DNA of 64,000 bases from an uncultured Erysipelotrichaceae bacterium (GCA_947569705.1 CANOSP010000007.1:18395-82394), one strand, 5' to 3'. Positions 55,304 to 64,000 are shown, numbered from the stretch's first letter. The notes: generated from the letters alone by a model not told the origin. A program made the numbers and translations.

Positions 55304-56789
55304 ATGTTTGAATTGTTTGATATTACAAAATTAGATTGTTACAAAGAAGATAACCGTAGGGAAGTTAAACGTGCTAACGGTGGATTACCGGCAGCATTAT
55401 GGGAATCTTATTCTGCAATGGCTAATACTTATGGCGGTGTAATCATTTTAGGTATAAAAGAGCTTGAAGATAAAAGTTGGAAAACTACGGGAGTATGTAG
55501 ATAAAGAAAAATTATTAGACGATTTCTGGAATCAAGCTCATAATCCACAAAAAGTAAGTATTAATCTATTAACCGAAAAGGATGTTCAATCCTATGAAAT
55601 TAATGATGATCTTATAATTGTAATTCATGTTCCAATGGCAAAGCGTGAACAAAAACCAATCTACATAAATAATGATATATTTAGAGGAACTTATAAAAGA
55701 ACTCATACCGGCGATTACCATTGTTCACATTCCCAAGTAAAATCCATGCTCAGAGATCAAATTGAAGAAACAATGGATATGCATATCATTGAAAACATGT
55801 CGTTAAAAGATTTAAATTTTGAAACGGTTCATCAATATCGAAATAGACATAAATCATATAAACCCGATCATATTTGGAACAATTTATCAGATGAAGAATA
55901 TTTGTTAATGATTGGTGCAGCAGATAAAGATAGAGACAAAAAACTTCACCCTACCGGTGCAGGTTTGCTAATGTTTGGTGAAGAACACCGCATTCTGAGA
56001 CAGTATCCTGAATACTTCTTAGATTACAGAGAAATGTTGGATCCAACTATTCGATGGACAGATCGCTTACAATCATCCTCTGGTGAATGGACAGGGAATA
56101 TTTTCGATTTCTACTTTAAAGTATATAATAAAATTACCCTTAATTTTAAGGTTCCCTTTAAGATTGAAAATGGGATTCGAATCGGTGATACACCGGTTCA
56201 TAGAGCAATACGAGAGGTGCTTGCAAACTGTTTGGTAAATACAGATTTTTATATTCCAAGGGGTGTCGTAATTAAATTAGAAAAAGATATGTTAACTATT
56301 GAAAATCCGGGTTCTATTCGTGTTGGTAAACATCAAATGAGATTAGGGGGTCAATCAGATCCCAGAAATAAAGCTCTGATGAAAATGTTTAATTTAGTTG
56401 GTGTAGGTGAAAGAGCAGGAAGTGGTGTTCCTGAACTATTTAGTATTTGGGAAAATGAAGGGTGGATTGAACCAGTCATTGAGGAAAAATTTGATCCTGA
56501 CCGTACAACTTTAACGATGCAATTCATTAAGAAGGATATAAATAGAAAAGTGCGAGAAGAAAACTGCGAGAAAAAAACTGCGAGAAAAAAACTGCGAGAA
56601 AAAACAATCAAGCAATATGAAAAGATATTATCTGTAATGGAAGAAGGGGTTTGGTATCAAACTATTGATTTTATTGAAATACTTAATTTAAAGGAAAGAC
56701 GAATCCAAACACTGTTAAAAGAATTAGTACAAAAAGGCGATTTGATTGACAATGGATTAATCAAAGGAAAAAGGTATAAGAAGCCTTAA
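55304..56789 (+). pseudogene. AlbA_2/RecG-like (COG2865) ATP-binding protein, frameshifted
   Basis: A family of AlbA_2-domain proteins often called putative transcriptional regulators or RecG-like helicases. The N-terminal part (55304-55504) reads EVKRANGGLPAALWESYSAM and TYGGVIILGIKE; the rest (from about 55490 to 56789) reads VDKEKLLDDFWNQAHNPQKV, HPTGAGLLMFGEEHRI and VGERAGSGVPELF, ending in a winged-helix-like segment. The frames join if one T at about 55496 is an extra base, giving TTGVVDKEKLL. Four copies of a 14-bp unit lie near the 3' end. It may be a broken gene, a sequencing error or a phase-variable gene. Confidence 0.75.
56551..56605 (+). repeat. 14-bp tandem repeat, about four copies
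   Basis: Units tgcgagaagaaaac, tgcgagaaaaaaac (twice) and tgcgagaaaaaac follow each other without gaps. Fourteen is not a multiple of three, so gain or loss of one unit shifts the reading frame of the C-terminal domain. Confidence 0.9.
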
Positions 56790-57115
56790 TCATTCTAAAC
56801 TAAGCGGTTTTATTACAAAAACATCAAATCAAATTTTAATAAAAATAACAAATAATAGGTAGAAACTCAAGGGAGATAAAGTAGTTTTTGTAAAAGGAGA
56901 AAATAAGAAACTCAGAGATATGAAACGGGATTAGTTTATATTAATCGGGCCGATAGAAACATATCGGTTTTTTTTATGGTTTATTAACAACTAAGTGAAC
57001 ACCGCATCAAAAATCACTCTGACAATCTGATTTCACTTTTCACATAATGTTCATACAACAAACAACTGTTTCCCATGTTCCGCTGATAAAATAAAGGCAG
57101 AAAAGAGGTGAAGCA
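56790..57115. other. Intergenic region, AT-rich, with one terminator
   Basis: 326 nt with no credible gene. It contains the terminator at 56950-56975 and, near 57070-57110, AT-rich sequence that probably includes the VTC operon promoter, with AGAGG 6 nt before the next ATG. I see nothing else. Confidence 0.5.
56950..56975 (+). terminator. Intrinsic terminator before the VTC operon
   Basis: CCGATA / TATCGG with a 6-nt loop followed by eight T on the plus strand. Confidence 0.85.
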
Positions 57116-57898
57116 ATGTCATCTGTCAAAATGGTGTTTCAACGCTTGGAAAAGAAATATCTTATCAATGAAGCACAAAAAAGTGAGCTATTACAAAGAG
57201 CATCTGATTATCTAACCGACGATATTTTTGATGCCGCGACCGTTTGTAATATCTATTTTGATACCGAAAGATATGATTTAATTACCACATCGCTTCAAAA
57301 ACCGCCTTATAAAGAAAAACTGCGTTTAAGAAGCTACGGGGTTGCTCATAAAGACAGCACCGTATATCTGGAAATCAAAAAGAAATGCAAAGGCATTGTG
57401 AATAAACGACGTATTTCATTAAACGAAACAGAAGCAGCGATGCTGCTTCAAACAGGCAAATTGCCTCAATGTAATACACAGATTCAAGCTGAAATCGCTT
57501 ATTTTATTCAATATTATCAACCAAAGCCGAAAGTCTATATCGCTTATGAGCGAACGGCATTAATCGGGAAGCGTGTGCCTGATCTGAGAATTACGTTTGA
57601 CCATCATATTCGCCGCAGATACGATCACTTGGACTTAACATGTGAAACTGGCGGAAAGACGGTACTTGATGATGACAAAATTCTGATGGAGATTAAAGTA
57701 CCAGGTGCTTATCCTTTATGGCTTACCCGTATTTTATCCGATATGAAGCTGTATCCGACTTCTTTTTCTAAATACGGAACAGTATTTCTGCACGATATGA
57801 TAAAAACTAAAACACCGATAATACAAAAGCAGGATCAAATTTTTTCTAATCCTGCGATACAAAAGGAGGAAGCTTTTTCATGTTTACAAGTATATTAA
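57116..57898 (+). CDS. VTC-domain polyphosphate polymerase-like protein
   Basis: Related to the catalytic domain of the yeast VTC4 polyphosphate polymerase (triphosphate tunnel fold). The tunnel residues are spread over RLEKKYLIN, KEKLRLRSYG, VYLEIKKKCKGIVNKRR, VYIAYERTAL, LRITFDHHIRR and LMEIKVPGAYPLWL; all the expected basic and acidic positions are present. The protein is 260 residues and soluble. It overlaps the DUF4956 gene by 19 nt, so the two are coupled. Activity in bacteria is poorly known, so polymerase function is inferred from the fold. Confidence 0.9.
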   Translation: MSSVKMVFQRLEKKYLINEAQKSELLQRASDYLTDDIFDAATVCNIYFDTERYDLITTSLQKPPYKEKLRLRSYGVAHKDSTVYLEIKKKCKGIVNKRRISLNETEAAMLLQTGKLPQCNTQIQAEIAYFIQYYQPKPKVYIAYERTALIGKRVPDLRITFDHHIRRRYDHLDLTCETGGKTVLDDDKILMEIKVPGAYPLWLTRILSDMKLYPTSFSKYGTVFLHDMIKTKTPIIQKQDQIFSNPAIQKEEAFSCLQVY

Positions 57899-58551
57899 GT
57901 GAAGGAACTAATCTCACAATATGGGAAGGCGGTTTATGTACCGGCTGTTCTTTATTGATCGGATGCTTAATTGCCTATATCTATGCATATCAAGGCTGTG
58001 CGACTAAAAACTTCAAGATAACGATCGCGCTGTTGCCGGCACTTGTCCAGTTGGTAATTATGATGGTAAACGGCAATTTAGGAACCGGTGTTGCGGTACT
58101 CGGTACCTTTTCACTGGTACGCTTTCGCTCAGTACCGGGAAGCTCCAAAGAAATTCTGTTTATCTTTTTTGCGATGGCAGTCGGATTGGCAGCCGGAATG
58201 GGTTATTTAAGCTTTGCGCTTTTCACTGCCGTAGTCATCGCATCAGCCTTTATGATATTGACTCGACTTTCGTTTTTACAGCGGCCGCAAACTGAAAAAG
58301 ATCTGCGCATTGTCATCCCCGAGGATTTAGATTATACGGAAATATTTGATGATATTTTTGAACGATATACACAACAGGTCGAAATGATCCGTGTCAAAAC
58401 AATCAATCTCGGCTCTATGTTTGAGGTTTTTTATCAAATCACCTTAAAAGATCCGTCACGGGAAAAAGCGATGATTGATGAAATTCGCTGCCGCAACGGC
58501 AATCTGACGGTAGTATTAGCGAAAAGGCAGGCGAACAGTGATGAATTATAA
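57880..58551 (+). CDS. DUF4956 membrane protein
   Basis: A 223-residue membrane protein with about four hydrophobic segments (about 18-130) and a cytosolic C-terminal domain. GTFSLVRFRSVPGSSKEILF and the following hydrophobic stretch match DUF4956. The family is found next to VTC-domain proteins, suggesting that it passes product or substrate across the membrane; this is inference. GGAGG lies 10 nt before the ATG. It overlaps both neighbours. Confidence 0.9.
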   Translation: MFTSILSEGTNLTIWEGGLCTGCSLLIGCLIAYIYAYQGCATKNFKITIALLPALVQLVIMMVNGNLGTGVAVLGTFSLVRFRSVPGSSKEILFIFFAMAVGLAAGMGYLSFALFTAVVIASAFMILTRLSFLQRPQTEKDLRIVIPEDLDYTEIFDDIFERYTQQVEMIRVKTINLGSMFEVFYQITLKDPSREKAMIDEIRCRNGNLTVVLAKRQANSDEL

Positions 58552-60406
58552 AGCGCGAAGACGACTTTTACTTTTTCTCTTATGCATGTTATGGTTATGC
58601 GCCTGCACATCAAAACAAGCACTTGAAGATGATCAACAGTCGAGTGAAAACACACAAGTCACTTATGCGGAAGATGATTTCTATCTGGATTTTGATCAGA
58701 AAGACGTTAATGAAATTGATTTAGATCAAAAGCAAGGAGAAGTCAAAATCACAAATGCCGGAACCTATGTGCTACACGGCAGTCTTCAAGGATCGCTTTC
58801 CATTGACGTCGGAGAACAGGAAACAGTAAGGCTCGTTTTAAAAGAGGCTTCAATCACATCAAGCAGCGGGCCGGCAATTCGCTGTAATAACGGCAAAAAG
58901 CTGATTATATCGTTATATCAGGATACAAAGAATCAACTGATCGATGCGGCAAATACTGCGGACAGTGAAGCCGATGCGACAATTTCAGTCCAAAACGATC
59001 TGACTGTGAACGGCAGCGGAAGCTTGAGCATTCAAGCAAATATTCAAAATGCGATCAAAGCAAAAGATACCTTAAAGCTAATGGACGGCAGCCTTCAGAT
59101 AAAATCCGTAGATAACGGCATCATCGGAAAAGATGCGCTTTATATACATGAAGGCAGCTATCAGATTGAGGCATCAGGAGATGCGATTAAAAGCACCTAT
59201 GATAAAGATGATGAAAAAGGTGATATTATCATCGAAAACGGCAGCTTTGAATTAACGGCGGCGCAGGACGGAATTCAGGCAGCACGCAATCTGACGATTT
59301 ATAACGGTAACTTCCAAATCGAAGCAGGAGGCGGAAGCACCAACGCGGTTAAAACGAACAACGCCTTTCAGCACGGCAGCTTTCCTCAGCGGGAACAAAC
59401 GAACAGTGAAGAAGAAACGATCAGCACTAAAGGCATAAAAGCGACAGGCACGCTGATCATCAAAGACGGTGTATTCACTTTAAACACCTGTGATGATTCC
59501 CTTCATGCCAACGGTGATATTACCCTGACAAACGGCAGCTTTACAATCACAAGCGGCGATGACGGTATTCACGCGGATGATACACTTACGATTGATAACG
59601 GCAGTATCAATATCACAGAGAGCTACGAGGGTCTTGAAGGAGCCGATGTTATTATCAACGACGGCGATATTCAAATCGTTTCCGATGATGACGGAATTAA
59701 TGCGGCCGGCGGCAGTGATCAAGATTCTGCCACAGAACCTTTCATCGATCATTTCAGACAGGGTGGTGATTATACGATTCAGATTCACGGTGGTACCGTC
59801 TTGGTTGATGCCAAGGGTGATGGTCTGGATTCTAACGGCACAATCGAAATGGACGGCGGCAGTGTTGTCGTCTTCGGTCCCTCTGACGGGGGAAACGGCG
59901 CCTTAGATTACGAGGAAGCCTTTAAGATCAACGGCGGTATACTGATCGCCGCAGGCAGCTCGCAAATGGCACAGGCACCGTCATCCGATTCATCACAGAA
60001 TGCTGTTATGTTCAATATTTCCCAACAAGAAGCAAATACCCTTTTCTATCTGTGTGATGCATCCGGTAATCCGATCATCGCCGCAGCACCGAGTCGAACA
60101 TACGATAACATTGTAATCAGCACCCCGAAGCTGACGCTCCAAAAGGAATATCAGCTGTATATCGGCGGCAGCGGTACGGAAAATGATGCCGGTTATATGG
60201 AAAGCGGATTCAGCGGCGGCACACTGCTTTCCGCAATAACACTTACCGATACAATCACTCAGTACGGACAAGGCGGAATGAATATGCCCGGAAACAGAGA
60301 AAAAGGCAACGGCAGAGGTGATATGCCGCCCGGCGAGCAGTTCCCAAGTGAGCGCAAAGATTTTGACTCACCTATGGATCAAGCTCCTGAAGAAGTACAA
60401 ATGTAG
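58541..60406 (+). CDS. Cthe_2159-type beta-helix lipoprotein
   Basis: A 621-residue extracellular lipoprotein. The signal peptide ends in the lipobox LCAC. Most of the chain consists of short repeated rungs such as GDIIIENGSFELTAAQDGIQ, GDITLTNGSFTITSGDDGIH and INITESYEGLEGADVIINDG, the pattern of the Cthe_2159 (carbohydrate-binding, Ca-dependent) beta-helix family. A final part with GGTLLSAITLTD is followed by a Met/Gly/Pro-rich tail. The start is the ATG at 58541, just after GTG; AGG is 9 nt upstream. It overlaps the end of the DUF4956 gene by 11 nt. Confidence 0.88.
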   Translation: MNYKARRRLLLFLLCMLWLCACTSKQALEDDQQSSENTQVTYAEDDFYLDFDQKDVNEIDLDQKQGEVKITNAGTYVLHGSLQGSLSIDVGEQETVRLVLKEASITSSSGPAIRCNNGKKLIISLYQDTKNQLIDAANTADSEADATISVQNDLTVNGSGSLSIQANIQNAIKAKDTLKLMDGSLQIKSVDNGIIGKDALYIHEGSYQIEASGDAIKSTYDKDDEKGDIIIENGSFELTAAQDGIQAARNLTIYNGNFQIEAGGGSTNAVKTNNAFQHGSFPQREQTNSEEETISTKGIKATGTLIIKDGVFTLNTCDDSLHANGDITLTNGSFTITSGDDGIHADDTLTIDNGSINITESYEGLEGADVIINDGDIQIVSDDDGINAAGGSDQDSATEPFIDHFRQGGDYTIQIHGGTVLVDAKGDGLDSNGTIEMDGGSVVVFGPSDGGNGALDYEEAFKINGGILIAAGSSQMAQAPSSDSSQNAVMFNISQQEANTLFYLCDASGNPIIAAAPSRTYDNIVISTPKLTLQKEYQLYIGGSGTENDAGYMESGFSGGTLLSAITLTDTITQYGQGGMNMPGNREKGNGRGDMPPGEQFPSERKDFDSPMDQAPEEVQM

Positions 60407-60432
60407 CTGCCATACTCACATATTCAATCTCA

Positions 60433-60473
60433 GACAGTGTAACAACAAAATCGTTGCACTGTCTTATTTTTTT
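60433..60473 (+). terminator. Terminator of the VTC operon (convergent)
   Basis: GACAGTG / CACTGTC stem with a 17-nt loop (inner AACAAC.. pairing weak) followed by TTATTTTTTT. Its T run overlaps the stop region of the gene on the other strand. Confidence 0.8.
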
Positions 60474-61264
60474 ACCATTGTCAAGGACTGTTGAGAAATA
60501 GCTTCCATCAATGTCGTCACTGATCCCTCAAAACCTGCATCCACATATTCTTTTAAGCGTCTTTTCCCACCCGTTTGATACAAATAATCACAATAAAACA
60601 TCCCTGCGACATCAGTAAATCTTTGCCACAAATCTAATTTCTCCAGCATAACAAGGATTTGTTCACGAAATTGTTTTTCCTTGATTTCAAATGCTTTATT
60701 CAGTGTATAAAAAGCATCCTTTTTACGATGTATATATCGCGCTTCCTTTAAGCGATATACCGCCGCATCCTCATTCCACGATAAATATTGAATCAATCCC
60801 TCACAAAAGAAACGATATTCTAACTGCGGAATATAAGCAATCGGTTTTTCATAAGCATGACTCATATAGTATCGCAGTAAATGTACATGACAAAGATTAT
60901 GCAGAATATAGCACATCTCCTTCACACTGCTTGTATAATCTGCGATATTCAATAAATCAACGACTAAATAATCTTTTCCGTTATGTTCCAACACCTTCGC
61001 ATCGAAATGCTTTCCGCTTCCCACAATCGGAAGCATCACAATTTGATTGATCAGCGTGCGGCAATACGGAAATAAGTAAACGGTAAGCGCATGATTCCAT
61101 AACGGAAAGTTTTCATAATAATATACTTCCCTACAAAGTCGCAGCACCACCTCTTTTCTCGTCGGACTGATCACTTCCACACCGCAAAACGGCTGATACC
61201 AAGCATCCTTTTTTTGTTCCGATTCATTTACATAATAATCCACTTCACTCATTTCAATATGCAT
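60464..61264 (-). CDS. Gluzincin-like protein lacking the catalytic Glu
   Basis: A 266-residue, mostly helical protein with no signal peptide and no close family I recognise. Residues 122-126 read HNLCH where gluzincin metallopeptidases have HExxH, and 29 residues later FFCEGLIQYL supplies the Glu that would be the third zinc ligand (Glu155). Two His and one Glu for zinc are thus kept, but the general-base Glu is Asn123. It may bind zinc or a peptide without hydrolysing it. The start at 61264 has GGGAG 6 nt upstream. It is alone. Confidence 0.5.
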   Translation of the reverse strand: MHIEMSEVDYYVNESEQKKDAWYQPFCGVEVISPTRKEVVLRLCREVYYYENFPLWNHALTVYLFPYCRTLINQIVMLPIVGSGKHFDAKVLEHNGKDYLVVDLLNIADYTSSVKEMCYILHNLCHVHLLRYYMSHAYEKPIAYIPQLEYRFFCEGLIQYLSWNEDAAVYRLKEARYIHRKKDAFYTLNKAFEIKEKQFREQILVMLEKLDLWQRFTDVAGMFYCDYLYQTGGKRRLKEYVDAGFEGSVTTLMEAISQQSLTMVKK

Positions 61265-61529
61265 GTATCTCTCCCATTCCTTTCATGAATTATTATAACT
61301 TACTCTGTCGTCTTTTTCATTAACTCGAGCGCGTATCGCTCTCGCAGTCCAAATTGTTTAAAAATAATGCAATAAAAAAAAACGACTTGAGTTCGCCGAT
61401 TTTCTCTTTCTTTATTTGAAATTTATGCATATGCCCATTTTATCGTGTTTTTTGCACTTCATGTCTATTTATCCTCTATCCTTCAAAGATCTTTTCATAG
61501 TATAAAAAAGACAGGAAAGGAGTGATTTT

Positions 61530-61811
61530 ATGCAAATTCCGCAGACAAATATCAGTGCATATCGAAGCAAAACGGGGTCACAGAATGCTCAAAACCAACT
61601 GATTCCCACTATTTGTAATGAAGATAAAGCGAAGGTACAATATACCGGTTCACAGGTAGCTCTCATCAGCGGCACTTTTGATGAGGGTGCGAGTTTTCGC
61701 GGATACGGCTGTTACAGACCCAATGCCCCATGTAATTTATGCAATGTATACTGTCCGATCTATTATAATAATAAAAGCAATGTAAAAGCAGACAATGCTT
61801 GGTTCATCTGA
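61530..61811 (+). CDS. Small Cys-rich protein, function unknown
   Basis: A 93-residue soluble protein with no signal peptide or membrane helix. The N-terminal half is polar; the C-terminal half has a Gly-rich turn and five Cys in total (29, 61, 68, 71, 75) in GCYRPNAPCNLCNVYCPIYY. The spacing is compatible with a metal site or disulfides. GGAGTG lies 6 nt before the ATG, and a strong bidirectional terminator follows the stop. I recognise no family. Confidence 0.7.
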   Translation: MQIPQTNISAYRSKTGSQNAQNQLIPTICNEDKAKVQYTGSQVALISGTFDEGASFRGYGCYRPNAPCNLCNVYCPIYYNNKSNVKADNAWFI

Positions 61812-61821
61812 TTGTAATCTA

Positions 61822-61871
61822 ACAAAAACATGGATACGGAATAAAACGTATATTCCGTACCCATGTTTTTT
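61822..61871. terminator. Bidirectional terminator between convergent genes
   Basis: A long stem, ACATGG / CCATGT extended by TACGGAATA / TATTCCGTA, with A5 on one side and T6 on the other. It serves the Cys-rich gene (plus) and the deacetylase gene (minus). Confidence 0.9.
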
Positions 61872-63129
61872 AAAGTCCTGTTTTTTCTCCCTTGTATTCA
61901 AATAATTCAGATACTGTTACTAATTGATAGCCTTTGCTTTGAAGATACGGAACTAATTCTTTTACCGCTTCCAAGGTTGTCGGATATAAGTCATGGAATA
62001 GAATCACGGCTCCGTCGAATTCACCGGCTTTTGCGCGTTCCAATGTGATCTGTTTATCGCGATTTTTCCAATCTTCACTGTCAACATTCCATAACGCAAC
62101 CTGTAAACCGTTTTGATTCAGCACTTGCTTGGTTGTATCGTTCCACGCCCCGTACGGCGGTCTCACATAGACTGCTTCATGCCCGGTCAACTCATAAAGC
62201 GCATCTTGTGTATCAAACACTTCCTTGCGAATATGTTTTCGATCATCTGATTCAATGCTTTTGTGATCCCACGAATGATTACAGATTTCAAACCCGTTTT
62301 CTACCATATGCTTCACCGTATCAGGATAATTGCGAACATTTTGCCCTAACATAAAGAAGGAAGCATTTGCCTGATGCTTTTCAAACACCTTCATCATCTC
62401 ATCAGTATAAGGTGACGGGCCGTCATCAAAAGTCAACGCAATCATCGGTTTTGCAGGATCAATCTTCAGTTTGCGCTTTATCTCAAGCGGCTTTTTATTC
62501 GCTCCCATGCCTGCCAGCTTTATATATTTTTGATGATCACTGTATTTTAACTTGACAGATGCATTGTCACAATGCACATGCACAGCTTCTTCATCAAGTG
62601 AAACCACTGCTTTATCAGGCTCAGCTATTTTTTTATTCGCTTGTTTCTGAAATTCCTCGCTGATCAAATCTACATAATTGCCGCGAAAAATATCCTGTAA
62701 TCGTATCTCTCGATTTGCCTCAAGATCAAAGCTGATATATTGATAATTCTCTTTCAAAAGCTCCTGTTCTTTATCCAGTAACTGATAATGAAACTTGACA
62801 CTGACATAGCGATCATTTAAGGAATTGCTTTCATAATCAAGATAGGTAATGCCGTTTTCCTGCGGAAGCTTTTTTATATATTCATTAATCTTTGTATTCA
62901 TCGACTCTGATTTAAATTGAGGATAATGCAAAAATCTTAACTGTTCCTCGTTTTCCTCATTGAATTGTTCTTTCGGTTCACCTGCCAGCTTTGCCTGATT
63001 TGACACCTCTTTTAATGCCTTGTACGGATCACCCGATCCCAATATCTTAGAGATTCCGAAGCCAAACAACAGGAAAGCCGCTATAACAAATATCAGCCGT
63101 TCATATCGTAATTTTTTACCTTTTATCAT
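61870..63129 (-). CDS. PdaC-like polysaccharide deacetylase
   Basis: A membrane-anchored NodB-type deacetylase probably acting on peptidoglycan or a wall glycan. One membrane helix (FVIAAFLLFGFGISKIL) is followed by a DUF3298/PdaC-like region (about 45-205) and the NodB domain. The conserved motifs are ALTFDDGPSPYTDEM (catalytic Asp and metal), NHSWDHKSIES with the metal His and VRPPYGAWN, so it should be active. The length is 419. The ATG at 63129 is 6 nt after AAAGG, whereas the upstream ATG at 63147 overlaps that site. Confidence 0.92.
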   Translation of the reverse strand: MIKGKKLRYERLIFVIAAFLLFGFGISKILGSGDPYKALKEVSNQAKLAGEPKEQFNEENEEQLRFLHYPQFKSESMNTKINEYIKKLPQENGITYLDYESNSLNDRYVSVKFHYQLLDKEQELLKENYQYISFDLEANREIRLQDIFRGNYVDLISEEFQKQANKKIAEPDKAVVSLDEEAVHVHCDNASVKLKYSDHQKYIKLAGMGANKKPLEIKRKLKIDPAKPMIALTFDDGPSPYTDEMMKVFEKHQANASFFMLGQNVRNYPDTVKHMVENGFEICNHSWDHKSIESDDRKHIRKEVFDTQDALYELTGHEAVYVRPPYGAWNDTTKQVLNQNGLQVALWNVDSEDWKNRDKQITLERAKAGEFDGAVILFHDLYPTTLEAVKELVPYLQSKGYQLVTVSELFEYKGEKTGL

Positions 63130-63450
63130 AGTGTACCTTTCTTTCATACTTTATATATGCTTTTTATATATCAATGTATGTATATGTCTCATTATTTCAT
63201 TTTTTTGTTTATTTTATTATAACACATATGAATTTTATTACTACACTTTTGCTTATTTTATTTTTTATCATTTTTTGTGCAGGGAAATGGTTGAGGAAAA
63301 ACGTTAATAGAGCTTTGGGGATTTTGCTTTTTCAGCAAATCGGATAAAAAATTCATTTATTTTTCGTAATCTCATTTTTTAGCGTGTATATAAAAGATAG
63401 GGGCTTTTTAAAGCTGAATTATAGACAGGCGAAAGGAGATGATAACGTCT
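63130..63450. other. AT-rich intergenic region, no gene seen
   Basis: 321 nt of AT-rich sequence with no good ORF. A TATATAAAAG near 63388 on the plus strand may be the -10 for the next gene, and AAAGGAG (63432-63438) its ribosome binding site. Nothing else is recognised. Confidence 0.4.
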
Positions 63451-64000
63451 ATGATTAAAGTAAATGAATTAAATGAAATGATTGATCGCAGCAGTCACAA
63501 TCTCACCTATGATGAATATTGTAAAAGGAGCATATGTAATAAGCAGATATTGGCTCGGATTATTAAAGAGTGTGTTTCAGAATTTCGTGATATTCCGTTA
63601 GCTGAGATACCGGATTATATAGTGAGTGATCCGACTGCGAGCATAAATGTTGATAAAGCCGTCGATAAGATTTATGGGATGAATCCTGAAGATACTTCCG
63701 TTTTCGGTGCCAAGATCATCTTTGATATTCTAGTAGGAGTCAGATTGCCTAATTCACCTAACAAAGAAAACATCGGTTTAATCCTGAACATCGAAGCACA
63801 GGCAAACAGTAATAGACACTATCCGTTATTAAGCCGTGCGATTTATTATTGTAGCAGATTGCTCGCAAGACAAAAGAATCGTCCGGATGGCTTTCAACAT
63901 TCTGATTTTCAAAATCTGAAAAAGGTTTATTCGGTATGGATTGTGATGAATTCCAAGAAAGCAACCGAGGGAGTAATGAATCAATATTCAATCAATGAAA
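63451..64000 (+). CDS. Rpn/PD-(D/E)XK-type protein, 3' end outside window
   Basis: The first 183 codons read like the gut-Firmicutes family labelled PD-(D/E)XK nuclease transposase (Rpn-like). FDILVGVRLP holds the Asp of the nuclease core, IGLILNIEAQANSNRHYPLL the Glu-x-Gln, then SRAIYYCSRLLARQ and LKKVYSVWIVMNSK. The spacing between GGAG and the ATG is long (12 nt), and the Met three codons upstream has none, so the start is uncertain. The C-terminal half lies beyond the window, so intactness cannot be judged. Confidence 0.7.
   Translation, partial: MIKVNELNEMIDRSSHNLTYDEYCKRSICNKQILARIIKECVSEFRDIPLAEIPDYIVSDPTASINVDKAVDKIYGMNPEDTSVFGAKIIFDILVGVRLPNSPNKENIGLILNIEAQANSNRHYPLLSRAIYYCSRLLARQKNRPDGFQHSDFQNLKKVYSVWIVMNSKKATEGVMNQYSINE

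Noticed and set aside
1..64000. tRNA or rRNA genes
   Set aside because: I searched by eye for T-arm motifs and rRNA blocks and found none I could support.

Overview
The window reads as chromosome of a low-GC Gram-positive bacterium (Bacillota). Evidence: AGGAGG-type ribosome binding sites, a Firmicutes-style S10-spc-alpha ribosomal cluster, a zinc-type S14, S6-SSB-S18 next to YybS-GdpP-L9-DnaB, and a TPP riboswitch. Loss of rpmD (L30) from the spc segment, a PPi-type phosphofructokinase and MG284/MPN403-like small genes suggest the Erysipelotrichia/Mollicutes side of the phylum; that placement is an inference. The glycosidase repertoire fits a host-associated (gut or oral) commensal.

Layout. 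1-920: 5' part of a VanY-type carboxypeptidase gene. 1124-15056: the ribosomal protein cluster, all on the minus strand from rpsJ to rplQ, with secY, adk, infA and rpoA inside it, a promoter plus structured leader before rpsJ, an internal promoter before infA and a terminator after rplQ. 15187-15910: a decayed ISL3-type transposase and a short-repeat zone. 15892-26660: a 2222-residue surface GH89 glycosidase preceded by a sugar-binding lipoprotein, a YesM-type sensor kinase and a YesN-type regulator, which look like its dedicated sensing system. 26951-30391: a TPP-riboswitch-controlled NMT1/THI5-type ABC transporter with a TatD-like hydrolase. 30445-32619: ung-folC-DUF1905. 32676-34941: a divergent GH13-like protein with its own promoter and operators. 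34977-38647: ptsI, a small protein and PPi-dependent phosphofructokinase. 38701-41155: a surface protein built from near-identical 51-residue Cys-containing repeats.

41401-44623: mscL with a zinc ribbon, a short-chain dehydrogenase, a glycosyltransferase with a repeat-rich C-terminus, and rlmH. 44147-52892: the conserved replication/wall block rpsF-ssb-rpsR and yybS-gdpP-rplI-dnaB-M23 peptidase-walJ-like-rlmH, all on the minus strand. 53043-54903: an XRE regulator, a 44-residue ORF, a threonylcarbamoyl-AMP synthase and rpiB. 54904-57115: an AT-rich island carrying a frameshifted AlbA_2/RecG-like gene with a 14-bp tandem repeat. 57116-60473: a three-gene operon encoding a VTC polyphosphate polymerase domain, a DUF4956 membrane protein and a Cthe_2159-type beta-helix lipoprotein. 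60464-63129: a gluzincin-like protein lacking the catalytic Glu, a small Cys-rich protein and a PdaC-like polysaccharide deacetylase. 63451-64000: start of an Rpn/PD-(D/E)XK-type gene.

The most interesting parts are the sensor/GH89 locus, the VTC-DUF4956-Cthe_2159 operon, the repeat surface protein, the structured rpsJ leader, and the frameshifted island gene. All calls come from reading the sequence; no database search was run.
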